NCBI GenBank assembly: GCA_964512485.1
Contig: CAZEHJ010000005.1
Location: forward strand, 10,540 to 74,539
Length of the DNA stretch: 64,000 nt
Direction of reading: 5' to 3'
Origin: CAZEHJ01 sp964512485
Lineage (GTDB): Bacteria; Bacteroidota; Rhodothermia; Rhodothermales; UBA10348
This document shows positions 8,678 to 16,038 of this stretch, piece by piece. A model generated the notes under the pieces. The model was not told where the DNA came from and searched no databases. It saw only the letters and a program-made list of their open reading frames with translations. Position numbers and translations under genes: made by a program. Numbering within the stretch: position 1 is the first letter of the stretch; each line of letters begins with the position of its first letter.

Positions 8678-9584
8678 CCTGACCCTGAATTGTATCGATT
8701 AGCTCTGCGGTGCTCATCGATTCGACATCGAGCCAGACAGCATCCTCGAATCTTTTGTACCAGGTCAGCTGACGCTTGGCGTATCGGCGAGAGTTCCTTT
8801 TGATCATTTCCACACAGTTCGCAAGCGGCTCTCCTTTTTCGAGGAAGGGAATCAGCTCCTGATATCCGATTGTTCGTTCCAGAATATTCCTTGTCTCAGG
8901 CCCTTCCTCAAGTAGCCCTTTTACCTCATCTACCAGACCTTCCTCTATCATGGCATCTACTCTGTCGTTTATGCGAGAGTAGAGGTTGTCCCTTTCTCGA
9001 TTTAATATGAATAGCCTGAAATGGCGCGGTGGGGAAGGAGAGGAGTCGAAAAAAGAGGACAGTGGTTCTCCGGTCCCGATAAATACTTCGAGACCCCGCA
9101 CGATTCGTTGACTTTTTGTTGGGTCAAGAGTGGCGGCAAAGGCAGGATCCACACTTGTCAGCTCCTCATACAGAATAGATGCACCTTCCGCGGCGAGTCG
9201 TTCATTCAAGTGCGTCCTCACATCCGGAGAAATCTGTGGGATGACTGCAAAAGGCTGCAGAAGGGACTGTACGTAAAGCGTAGATCCACCTACCACAATC
9301 ACCTGCTTGTCTCTTGAGTGGATCTCGTCTATTCGATCACTCACGAGATTCGCGAACACACCAGCTGAATAGTGTTCGGAGGTATCAAACTCCTGAATGA
9401 AGTGATGTTTGACGGAATCCAGTTCCTGTTTTCCAGGCGATGCTGTTCCAATCTGAAAGCCCTTGAAAATCTGCCGGCTGTCGGCGGAAATGATCTCGGC
9501 ATCGTTTCGCTGTGCAAGTGCGACGCTGATTCCTGTTTTTCCAGAAGCCGTGGGGCCGGCAAGAATGGGGATCAGCTTGTTCAT
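8667..9584 (-). CDS. miaA: tRNA dimethylallyltransferase
   Basis: MiaA adds a dimethylallyl group to A37 of tRNAs that read UNN codons. In the 305 residues the P-loop is 'AGPTASGKT' (9-17). The tRNA/isoprenoid motifs 'ADSRQIFKGFQIGTASP' and 'GGSTLYVQSLL' follow, and a basic C-terminal part holds 'RNSRRYAKRQLTWYKR'. The length is typical. Its ATG overlaps the stop of the upstream recombinase by 4 bases (TCAT on the + strand), so the two are translationally coupled. Its 3' end overlaps the RsbW-like gene. Confidence 0.95.
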   Translation of the reverse strand: MNKLIPILAGPTASGKTGISVALAQRNDAEIISADSRQIFKGFQIGTASPGKQELDSVKHHFIQEFDTSEHYSAGVFANLVSDRIDEIHSRDKQVIVVGGSTLYVQSLLQPFAVIPQISPDVRTHLNERLAAEGASILYEELTSVDPAFAATLDPTKSQRIVRGLEVFIGTGEPLSSFFDSSPSPPRHFRLFILNRERDNLYSRINDRVDAMIEEGLVDEVKGLLEEGPETRNILERTIGYQELIPFLEKGEPLANCVEMIKRNSRRYAKRQLTWYKRFEDAVWLDVESMSTAELIDTIQGQATG

Positions 9585-10519
9585 TCTTCGTCCGGGGAAT
9601 CGAGCTGAATGAAATCGGCTGCACTGTCCCGCAATCGATCTCGTTGATGAACGTATGCCATCGTCGTCTCAATCTGCTTGTGTCTGGCGTGTGTCTGGAC
9701 TTGCTGAATGGATGCGCCGCCTTCAATGGCAAGTGTGCATCCTGTGTGGCGCAATGTATGGGCCCCGATATCAGGCAGGCCTGCAGCTACTGCTGTGTTT
9801 CTGACAATCCGGTATATGCTTGTGGGTGTGAGCCGTCCGCCATAATTACGTCTGGAATGAGATCTCCAAATCGGACCCGTCGCAATGCCGTAGTGCTCAC
9901 GGTGCTCTTCGATAATCTCTACGATGTGATCCGGAATCTTGATGTACTGATCGGCTCCGCCTTTGGTGTGAGGCAAGTCGAGAATCCAATATTTCCCGAG
10001 GGGTCTGATGTGATCCACATCCATACTCGCAACTTCGCTTCGTCGCAGCACACAATGGAGCATTGTGGCAATCATTGCGTGATCGCGAACACTGGATTCC
10101 TTGGCTGTGGTCAGGAGCTGGTTGGACTGAGAGGTAGTCAGGACAACCAGAATGCGATCTTTGGTTCGTGTCGATTTAACCCGACGAATTAGTTGACGAT
10201 GCGCCGGATTTTTCTCAATTGCTCCAAGAGCTTCTAGCCAGTCAAAGAAGCCTCGAAGAGCGGCTACGCGACGCCTGATCGTGGAAGCTTTTGCTCCTGA
10301 GGCCTCCATCTGGGCGATATATTGGTTGATTGTTACAAAAGTGACTTCATGTATTTCCTCAATGCGAATTACGTCACTTCCGAAGAAATCAATCAAGTCT
10401 GTCCTGTATGCACGCCGAGTAGCTTCTCGATCGAATTTCAGGAGATAGGTCTCGAGTATCCTGTCAGAAAACGATTCTGCAGGCGGGTTGGAATCCAATG
10501 TGATAAGATTGTCCGACAC
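9581..10519 (-). CDS. Tyrosine site-specific recombinase (Xer/phage-integrase family)
   Basis: The 312-residue protein has an N-terminal SAM-like core-binding domain (about 15-110, with 'ASTIRRRVAALRGFFDWL') and a catalytic domain with all expected residues: Arg159 (LRRSEVA), Lys186 (HTKGG), His254 and Arg257 (HTLRH), His280 and nucleophile Tyr289 (MAYVHQ). The layout is that of XerC/XerD-sized enzymes, but the catalytic motif texts diverge from canonical XerC/D (LRRSEV rather than LRVSEL). It could therefore be a Xer-like resolvase or an integrase left by a mobile element. The start is a GTG. It is coupled to miaA, and an HNH gene diverges from it. A dif-like palindrome lies 0.8 kb away. Confidence 0.85.
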   Translation of the reverse strand: MSDNLITLDSNPPAESFSDRILETYLLKFDREATRRAYRTDLIDFFGSDVIRIEEIHEVTFVTINQYIAQMEASGAKASTIRRRVAALRGFFDWLEALGAIEKNPAHRQLIRRVKSTRTKDRILVVLTTSQSNQLLTTAKESSVRDHAMIATMLHCVLRRSEVASMDVDHIRPLGKYWILDLPHTKGGADQYIKIPDHIVEIIEEHREHYGIATGPIWRSHSRRNYGGRLTPTSIYRIVRNTAVAAGLPDIGAHTLRHTGCTLAIEGGASIQQVQTHARHKQIETTMAYVHQRDRLRDSAADFIQLDSPDEE

Positions 10520-10630
10520 TATAAACTCTTTCGATTTAACAGCATAGTAATGACATTGCTTGAGGTGAGGACTGGCATTATTCTGCGGTCTATTACACTA
10601 TGAATATCTCTGCCAACAATTCTGCAATAG

Positions 10631-11275
10631 ATGTGTGTTGATATGGAAGTGACAAAGAGTGAATTACAGGCACATCCGTTGATCAATACCGAAGACCATG
10701 GTGTTGTTTTAGAAGAAATGTTTACAAATCGATCTGAGGAGTGGCGATTTGCCAAATCAAGGTATGGTGCTGAATCAACACTTTTAGTTTCTTCGATGGG
10801 TCGCATTGTGGGGCTTCCTTACAGAAGCCGTCCTTGTAACGGGACTGCTTGGCATTTGAAGTTCAAGAAAGGGAATAAGCAAAAGTATGGACATGTAAAT
10901 GTGTCGTGGGCGGACCTTGATTCAACTCGCGACAATTCGGGCCGGTTGAAAATGAAACGAGATTTTATCCACCAAATTGTAGCAAGAACCTTTCTGGGGC
11001 CACCTGTAAATAATGATGTATTGGTGAGACACCGGAATGGCAATCCAGGCGACAATCGTGTGGACAACCTCATCTGGGGAAACCGAGCATCAAATATGTC
11101 TGATAAATTGAGCAGACCCGACTCAATGTCTGTTGAACCGAAGGGGTTATTCGTCGGAGCAGCTCTGCAACGACGAATAGAATCTGCCATTGATGGAGAA
11201 ACCGATCCTGTTGAGGTACTAAAAGAAATCAGAAACGGAATCAATGAAGTAACTTCGCGACGAGTGAGTGAGTAA
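10631..11275 (+). CDS. HNH endonuclease, NUMOD4-like
   Basis: The 214-residue protein resembles free-standing HNH homing-type endonucleases. An N-terminal NUMOD4-like stretch (about 36-65, 'EEWRFAKSRYGAESTLLVSSMGRIVGL') precedes an HNH core at about 114-160: His in 'IHQIVARTFLG', 'VLVRHRNGNPGDNRVDNLIWG', and the closing Asn of 'RASNM'. Such proteins nick or cut DNA and often ride on introns or mobile elements. Its base composition is visibly more AT-rich than the genes on both sides. It stands between a recombinase gene and a dif-like site, which suggests acquisition. A second ATG at 10643 could be the start. Confidence 0.75.
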   Translation: MCVDMEVTKSELQAHPLINTEDHGVVLEEMFTNRSEEWRFAKSRYGAESTLLVSSMGRIVGLPYRSRPCNGTAWHLKFKKGNKQKYGHVNVSWADLDSTRDNSGRLKMKRDFIHQIVARTFLGPPVNNDVLVRHRNGNPGDNRVDNLIWGNRASNMSDKLSRPDSMSVEPKGLFVGAALQRRIESAIDGETDPVEVLKEIRNGINEVTSRRVSE

Positions 11276-11316
11276 AAGGCGCATTGCCAAGTGCCTAAAA
11301 GATCACTAAAGATCTT

Positions 11317-11344
11317 ACGTACGATAATAATAGTTATCGTACAT
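11317..11344. other. Candidate dif-like Xer recombination site
   Basis: This 28-bp block has the architecture of a bacterial dif site: an 11-bp left arm ACGTACGATAA (11317-11327), a 6-bp centre TAATAG and an 11-bp right arm TTATCGTACAT (11334-11344). The inner nine bases of the arms are perfect inverted repeats (GTACGATAA / TTATCGTAC). The inner borders ATAA...TTAT match those of known dif sites, and the right arm agrees with the E. coli XerD arm at 8 of 11 positions. It lies in a 138-bp intergenic stretch, 0.8 kb from a tyrosine recombinase gene, where the dominant coding strand changes. Alternatives are an attachment site for that recombinase or an operator for fxsA. Confidence 0.5.
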
Positions 11345-11413
11345 ACAGAATGTCAACAGATCAAAAAAGACAGCTACTAGGGCGCTAATCGTTTATCACA
11401 CCGAATCTCAACT

Positions 11414-11956
11414 ATGTTCTGGCTATTTCTCCTGTTTGTTGTCGTTCCGGCCCTTGAACTGTATCTGTTGATTCAGATTGGTACCGTCATCGGCGCTACC
11501 AATACGTTCGTTTTGATTTTGATAACAGGCATCATTGGTTCGTATATGGCCAAAACCCAGGGACTTTCTACCTGGCGGGCTTTGAATAAGCGATTTGCTT
11601 CCGGTCAGATTCCCGGAAAAGAACTAGCCGACGGCGCCATTATTCTTGTGGCTGGAGCTCTGCTGCTTACGCCAGGTGTACTTACAGATATTGTTGGCTT
11701 CCTCGGGCTTATTCCCGTTACAAGGTCTCTTCTGCGATCAACCGTGATGTCAATATTCAAAAGGATCCCAACTGTGAGCGTTGGGATGAGGGTTGGATCC
11801 ACATTTACGAATTCCGGCGAGCCTCAGAGGCACGATGATTTCAGGGCAGATGGATTTCCGGAAGATGAAGTCCGAGAAGATGACTACCATGAGGATGTCA
11901 CTCTTTCGGGTCGTGCCCACAGTACGCCGCGATACGGTAACGAAGACCTCAATTGA
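11414..11956 (+). CDS. fxsA: FxsA family membrane protein
   Basis: The 180-residue inner-membrane protein carries the FxsA signature: a first membrane segment 'MFWLFLLFVVVPALELYLLIQIG' ending in a charged Glu, a second helix around 35-48, the conserved 'DGAIILVAGALLLTPGVLTDIVGF' (about 78-101), and a short polar tail. FxsA was found in E. coli as a suppressor of phage exclusion by F plasmid; its cellular role is still unclear. The acidic tail of about 50 residues is not conserved in the family. The upstream 138 bp hold the dif-like site. Confidence 0.88.
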   Translation: MFWLFLLFVVVPALELYLLIQIGTVIGATNTFVLILITGIIGSYMAKTQGLSTWRALNKRFASGQIPGKELADGAIILVAGALLLTPGVLTDIVGFLGLIPVTRSLLRSTVMSIFKRIPTVSVGMRVGSTFTNSGEPQRHDDFRADGFPEDEVREDDYHEDVTLSGRAHSTPRYGNEDLN

Positions 11957-11986
11957 TTTCTTGATCACACTCGACACGGCGTTGTA

Positions 11987-12472
11987 ATGCAATCAGTTAT
12001 GCCCACTTTGACTGGTCAGTTGGATGAATTGGAAGGCTACCTGTCAAAGACGGCCAACGTCAATGATTCGGTATCCGCCTGGTCTGTGGGCCAGCAGATT
12101 GAACACACTCTGTCAGCTCTATCAGCTATGTCTGTGGCTCTTCGTCGGGGAAGAAATGAAGCTGACGATCGAAGGCCCAATAGATTTCTCGCGATGGTAC
12201 TCGAAAGTGGTACCATTCAGCGTGGCCGGGTCAAGGCTCCAAAGGCTATGTTGCCCAGCGAACTGCCTGAAGAGAAAGCCCTACAACGGCTAATACTAAA
12301 AACTCGTAAAAGAGTATCTGTCCTTGAAGGACTTCCTCCTGAAGCCTCATTTGTGCATCATATTTTAGGACCCATGCATCGAAACGAGGCGCTTCTGTTC
12401 ATGACGATCCACACGGAGCACCACCTCAAGATTATTCGAGATATACTCCAAGAAGCACCTGAATCAGCCTAA
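11987..12472 (+). CDS. DinB-like / DUF1569-type four-helix protein
   Basis: The 161-residue protein matches the DinB/DUF1569 helical-bundle type. The metal-ligand pattern is one His near residue 38 ('SVGQQIEHTLSALSAM') and a late pair in 'FMTIHTEHHLKIIRDIL' (about 140-155). 'HHILGPMHRNEALLFM' is the usual pre-helix motif. Members are often bacillithiol- or mycothiol-dependent transferases, or of unknown function. It starts 30 bp after fxsA on the same strand and is likely cotranscribed. Its end overlaps the convergent TerB-like gene by 4 bases. Confidence 0.65.
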   Translation: MQSVMPTLTGQLDELEGYLSKTANVNDSVSAWSVGQQIEHTLSALSAMSVALRRGRNEADDRRPNRFLAMVLESGTIQRGRVKAPKAMLPSELPEEKALQRLILKTRKRVSVLEGLPPEASFVHHILGPMHRNEALLFMTIHTEHHLKIIRDILQEAPESA

Positions 12473-13266
12473 AACGCTATTCTAACGTCTATATTCCATG
12501 CCGAAGACAGGGATTCAACGACATCCCTCTCCCCTTCTTTAACTGTACCGTCAGCTCGTGCGATACAGATCAGATCATCCAGTACAATGAGGCGCTGTGC
12601 GCGTGGAAGTGCTTCTTTTATTGCTGTCACAGAGTCCTGAATATCCTGCTTCCCCGGACTCTGGCCGTAATATTGGAGAGCCGTACGCAAGATGCTGCGT
12701 AGATCTTCTTCTGACAGGCCAGGCTCCCATTCACCCAGGCGTTTGAGCATCTCCCCTATCTCAGTCTCCGTAAGGTCGCCGTCGGTCGTATGTCCCATGA
12801 TGATGTACATCAAAGCAATATCGTGCATCACGCTCCACTCGGGATCCCCTTCCAGACGTGCCGTCGTCTCATTCAGGAGTCGATCTTTTGTCGCCTTGGT
12901 ATCCCAGGCGGAAGCCAGGATTGAGAGAAGGTTCTGTTCAGCATTCAGAAGGACACCGTCGGCTTCGGCCACCCTCATGACGTCCTCGAGTACCTCCCGC
13001 CGCTGTTCGACGTTCAGTGCCTCGCCCAACGATCGGACCGACTGAACAACTTCTTTCTCCGCATCCGACTCGAAAAACACAGATGCAGCTTCAAGAACAA
13101 TCTCATGAATCTCGGCTGGCTCAGCTTTTGGGCGCCATTTGGAGAGGGCCGCTGAAATTGTGTCTACTTCCTCGTCCGCTAGGTTGGCGTCTGTTGAATA
13201 GGCCAGCGCCAGAAAGACGAGGGCCAAGTCATGGACATGCGTCCACGAATCATTTGGTTGCTGCAT
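12469..13266 (-). CDS. Protein with two tandem TerB-like domains
   Basis: From the ATG at 13266 this is a 265-residue all-helical acidic protein. It contains an internal duplication: 'HDLALVFLALAYSTDANLADEEVDTI' (about 11-36) is matched by 'HDIALMYIIMGHTTDGDLTETEIGEM' (about 147-172). Each repeat ends in a TerB-like segment ('LEDVMRVAEADGVLLNAEQNLLSIL' and 'LDDLICIARADGTVKEGERDVVESL'). TerB domains carry an acidic metal site (ADG..xxxE) and are found in tellurite-resistance and membrane-associated modules. No other ter gene is nearby, so the function here is open. An upstream in-frame start at 13353 would add 29 residues and is less likely. Confidence 0.65.
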   Translation of the reverse strand: MQQPNDSWTHVHDLALVFLALAYSTDANLADEEVDTISAALSKWRPKAEPAEIHEIVLEAASVFFESDAEKEVVQSVRSLGEALNVEQRREVLEDVMRVAEADGVLLNAEQNLLSILASAWDTKATKDRLLNETTARLEGDPEWSVMHDIALMYIIMGHTTDGDLTETEIGEMLKRLGEWEPGLSEEDLRSILRTALQYYGQSPGKQDIQDSVTAIKEALPRAQRLIVLDDLICIARADGTVKEGERDVVESLSSAWNIDVRIAF

Positions 13267-13324
13267 GTTCTTCCGATGCGTTTGGGAGTCCGAATGGTTC
13301 CAATAATCTACGAGACTAAAAACC

Positions 13325-14494
13325 TCAGGATGCACTGAACATATGCCGTTCAAAGGGCTTTTGCCATGTTTCGCCTTGAAGCATCTGGGCGGCCAACAAT
13401 CCAGTATGATCTGACGACTTGGCAGACTTTCCGCAACCGGCGACGGCTACGAACCAGTTCTTTTCCACTTCGTCCACCATCGGGTTCCGTTTCGGAGAAT
13501 ACGTCAAGAGGCATGGTTTTGACCTTGTACGTGCATCTGCCAATGACGGCAAAAGCTTAAAAAGGAGCTCTTTCAGTCCCTCAACAGTAGCCGTGCTTCC
13601 ACTTCCGCGCATATATCTGTCCAGTGCTTCAACGGAATCGGCACTGACATCACGGTCGTGGTCGGCTCCAATTTTTACGTATACCTTTCCGTCCGGATAA
13701 CGCACGGGTGGAAGCACATACGCGTACGGCAATACGGGGTGATGGTCAAAATTCCACACGATTCCGGGAAAACCTGAAAGGACTGGTTCCATTTCCGGGT
13801 TCACTTCAGCGAGCAGAACAGTTTCTGGCTTCACGCTCAGATTCAACTTTCCCGGGGTCAACTCAAACAGGTTTGTATAGGGACCCGTACAAATCAGCAC
13901 CTTCCTCGCCCGAAAGGTCCCGTTTGTCGTAAACACATCGAAATCCCCCGTCGGAGCCCTTTGAACCTTGTCCACGCGCTCCCGCTCCAGCACTCCCCCC
14001 GAGTCCGCGAAGATCGTCAGCTGAGCGCTGATCAATGCCCTGGGATTCAGAATCCCGGATGGGGCACCTTCGTAGTTGAATACCAGTTTCTCATCGAAAT
14101 GTAGATAAGGAAACCGATTATTCGTCTCCGAGACTGAAAGGGATTCGGGAGAGAATCCCAACCCCCTCATGGATCGGTTCAGTTCCCTTAATAACGAATC
14201 TGGATGGCTCTCCGGAAGATCACACCTCAGATGCCCGCATGCGTCATGAAAGTGTACTCCGCTTGAGGTCTCGATAGCAGCATACTGGTCAATAGAGCGC
14301 TCGGCAAGAGTTGCCCATATCAAGTCTGGATCCGTCTTTCTTGTAATTCGCGCCTCATCGTAGTGGCTCGCATGTACCCCGGATCCTCCTCCTTCGCGGA
14401 CTCCAACTAAACGCACGTCCGCGCCAGTCATGGCCAGGTATTTAGCCGCAGCTGAGCCAATCAGCCCGGCCCCAATTACGATGACATCATTCAA
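13325..14494 (-). CDS. FAD-dependent oxidoreductase, sarcosine/D-amino-acid oxidase family
   Basis: The 389-residue protein has a dinucleotide-binding start 'DVIVIGAGLIGSAAAKYLA' (residues 3-21) and the DAO-family substrate fold with 'KVLICTGPYTNLFELTPG' in the middle. Near the C-terminus 'RSKPCLLTYSPKRNPMVDEV' and 'NWFVAVAGCGKSAKSSDHTGLLAAQM' resemble monomeric sarcosine oxidase / N-methyl amino acid oxidases, in which a nearby Cys holds FAD covalently. The start appears to be TTG at 14494. The substrate is unknown. It is flanked by a thioredoxin-like gene 60 bp upstream and the TerB-like gene downstream on the same strand. Confidence 0.78.
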   Translation of the reverse strand: MNDVIVIGAGLIGSAAAKYLAMTGADVRLVGVREGGGSGVHASHYDEARITRKTDPDLIWATLAERSIDQYAAIETSSGVHFHDACGHLRCDLPESHPDSLLRELNRSMRGLGFSPESLSVSETNNRFPYLHFDEKLVFNYEGAPSGILNPRALISAQLTIFADSGGVLERERVDKVQRAPTGDFDVFTTNGTFRARKVLICTGPYTNLFELTPGKLNLSVKPETVLLAEVNPEMEPVLSGFPGIVWNFDHHPVLPYAYVLPPVRYPDGKVYVKIGADHDRDVSADSVEALDRYMRGSGSTATVEGLKELLFKLLPSLADARTRSKPCLLTYSPKRNPMVDEVEKNWFVAVAGCGKSAKSSDHTGLLAAQMLQGETWQKPFERHMFSAS

Positions 14495-14554
14495 TGATCA
14501 CTGCCAGCTTGTTTCTGTTCACTATCTGTATGTACCGGTGCAGCCGATTCAGAC

Positions 14555-15148
14555 TCAAGAAAACAATTCTGTCAGTTCCTTTTCAACCTCGAGCCACCCC
14601 TTGTCCGCATACCAGTCGATCGTTGTCCCCGATACGATCCTTCCCTCAGCACCCGAGTCGATCAGGTCCTTTCTAATCAAGCGAATCTTTTCAGGCTGCG
14701 GCCCCCAGGCGTATCGAACACTTCCATCTTCTTCGATGGCGATGAGCTTCGGTATTGATCGGGCGCCGTTAGTCAGAAACAGATCAAGAATGTCCAGATT
14801 GTCATCTTTCATCAAGATGGAAAGTGTCACATCATCCCTCATCTTGGCCGCTTCGAGTAGCAGCGGCAGGCTGTATGCTGAATCAATGCACCAATCATCG
14901 GTGATGAACAACCAGCACAGCGGCCCCTCGAATTCTCTTACAGCCTTCTCAAATGAAGGGGACATCTGCCACTCGGACTGAACGCGCTCCTGGCGCTCAA
15001 GGTTGTACTTTGAATAGAACCTCGTTCGGCGCTGAACTTTGTCGAGGCCTTTCATCGACAGGGCGTTCTTGTCCCTCCACTGCTGCATGAAGCGCTCGAA
15101 CGTGAGGCCATTACGGGCACGTTCAAGTACGCCTTCCTCTAATATCAT
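14555..15148 (-). CDS. Thioredoxin-fold family protein
   Basis: The 197-residue cytoplasmic protein has a helical N-terminal segment (1-75) and a thioredoxin-fold part starting near residue 76 ('GPLCWLFITDDWCIDSAYSLPLLLEAA'). The active-site motif is D-W-C-I-D-S, with a single Cys instead of CxxC, which is usual for this Bacteroidota thioredoxin-like group (W-C-x-D). A cis-Pro is likely in 'NGARSIPKLIAI'. With one cysteine it may work as a monothiol reductase or a thiol-binding protein. It lies between RIC and the flavin oxidoreductase on the same strand. Confidence 0.68.
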   Translation of the reverse strand: MILEEGVLERARNGLTFERFMQQWRDKNALSMKGLDKVQRRTRFYSKYNLERQERVQSEWQMSPSFEKAVREFEGPLCWLFITDDWCIDSAYSLPLLLEAAKMRDDVTLSILMKDDNLDILDLFLTNGARSIPKLIAIEEDGSVRYAWGPQPEKIRLIRKDLIDSGAEGRIVSGTTIDWYADKGWLEVEKELTELFS

Positions 15149-15193
15149 CTTCCGTCTTTCAGTATGGTTGGCTGGGTCAGCCTGAGTGTGTTT

Positions 15194-15883
15194 TTACACT
15201 CCCATGTTACTCAAATTCATCGTGCGCGGAAAGAGAATATTATTTTCGAGGTGGATATGTCGATGCATCTGCTTTTCGAGCATTTCGAATCCGTTCCAGA
15301 GCGCACGCCAGGTATTACAGGCGTATTCCGGCGGCGTATAGTCGTCTGTCAATTCGCGCAGTTGCTCGAGAGCGTTTCCCGCTTCCTGGTGCTCGTGCTC
15401 CATCACCTGAATAGGCATTCCACAAGATTGTCCACGTCCCTGCATGATGAGAGGAAAGAGGATTTCCTCTTCTTTCTGCATGTGACTCAGCAGTTCTGCC
15501 TTGAATGCTGTGAAGACCGAACCCAAGGCCTCGAATCGCTTCTCGTCGATGTGCCCATGCACCCGGGTCACCTTTTCCAGCATCCCATCCAGGCGATTCA
15601 ATTCAATGCGAAGGGGTTCGTGATATTCGGAAAGGATATGGCCGATCACGCCCGTGAGCGATACTTCCTTCCAGTTCGTCAGGTTTGCATCCGCACTGGC
15701 ATCAACCTGATTGACTGCCTGGAGTACTTCTTCTGGATCAATGCCGGCCTTTTTGCAGGCTTTTGAAAGGGAGCTCCCTCCCCCGCAACAGAAATCGATA
15801 TTGTACCTGTAGAAAGCCTGGGATGACGATGGCTTTTGGGCCACTATATCGCCCACTGCATCTTCAATTGAAAACTGAGTCAT
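15194..15883 (-). CDS. ric: Iron-sulfur cluster repair di-iron protein (RIC/ScdA/YtfE)
   Basis: RIC proteins repair Fe-S clusters damaged by nitric oxide or peroxide. The 229-residue product has the N-terminal ScdA domain with its Cys pair in 'NIDFCCGGGSSL' (about 29-40) and a hemerythrin-like di-iron domain. Ligand His/Glu residues are visible in 'LSEYHEPLRIEL', 'KVTRVHGHIDEKRFE', 'LLSHMQKEEEILFP', 'VMEHEHQEAGNAL' and 'QMHRHIHLENNILFPR'. The length and order are typical. An inverted repeat lies 19-35 bases upstream of the ATG and may be the control site. Confidence 0.93.
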   Translation of the reverse strand: MTQFSIEDAVGDIVAQKPSSSQAFYRYNIDFCCGGGSSLSKACKKAGIDPEEVLQAVNQVDASADANLTNWKEVSLTGVIGHILSEYHEPLRIELNRLDGMLEKVTRVHGHIDEKRFEALGSVFTAFKAELLSHMQKEEEILFPLIMQGRGQSCGMPIQVMEHEHQEAGNALEQLRELTDDYTPPEYACNTWRALWNGFEMLEKQMHRHIHLENNILFPRTMNLSNMGV

Positions 15884-15899
15884 GATGTGAACCGGATAT

Positions 15900-15920
15900 T
15901 TAAGACTAAATTGTCTTTAA
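15900..15920. promoter_or_regulatory. Inverted repeat upstream of ric
   Basis: AAGAC (15902-15906) and GTCTT (15913-15917) are a perfect inverted pair around a 6-base centre TAAATT, flanked by A/T on both sides. The repeat begins 19 bases upstream of the ric ATG (15883, minus strand), a position where a repressor would block transcription or translation. Known RIC genes are often controlled by NO-sensing regulators (NsrR, NorR, DNR), but this repeat is too short for me to assign one. Confidence 0.3.
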
Positions 15921-16038
15921 TAATACGAACCACCGTCAATTCGTTTCCACGGAACGAACAAACCGAAGTGCAATTCATGCGAATTACAGAAATACGGGCA
16001 ATCAGCCCAGATTGAAGCGAAAGCCGGGAATATGGTGT

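Noticed and set aside
9581..11275. Integrase and HNH gene considered as a prophage
   Set aside because: No capsid, terminase, portal or tail gene is present; the flanks are housekeeping genes.
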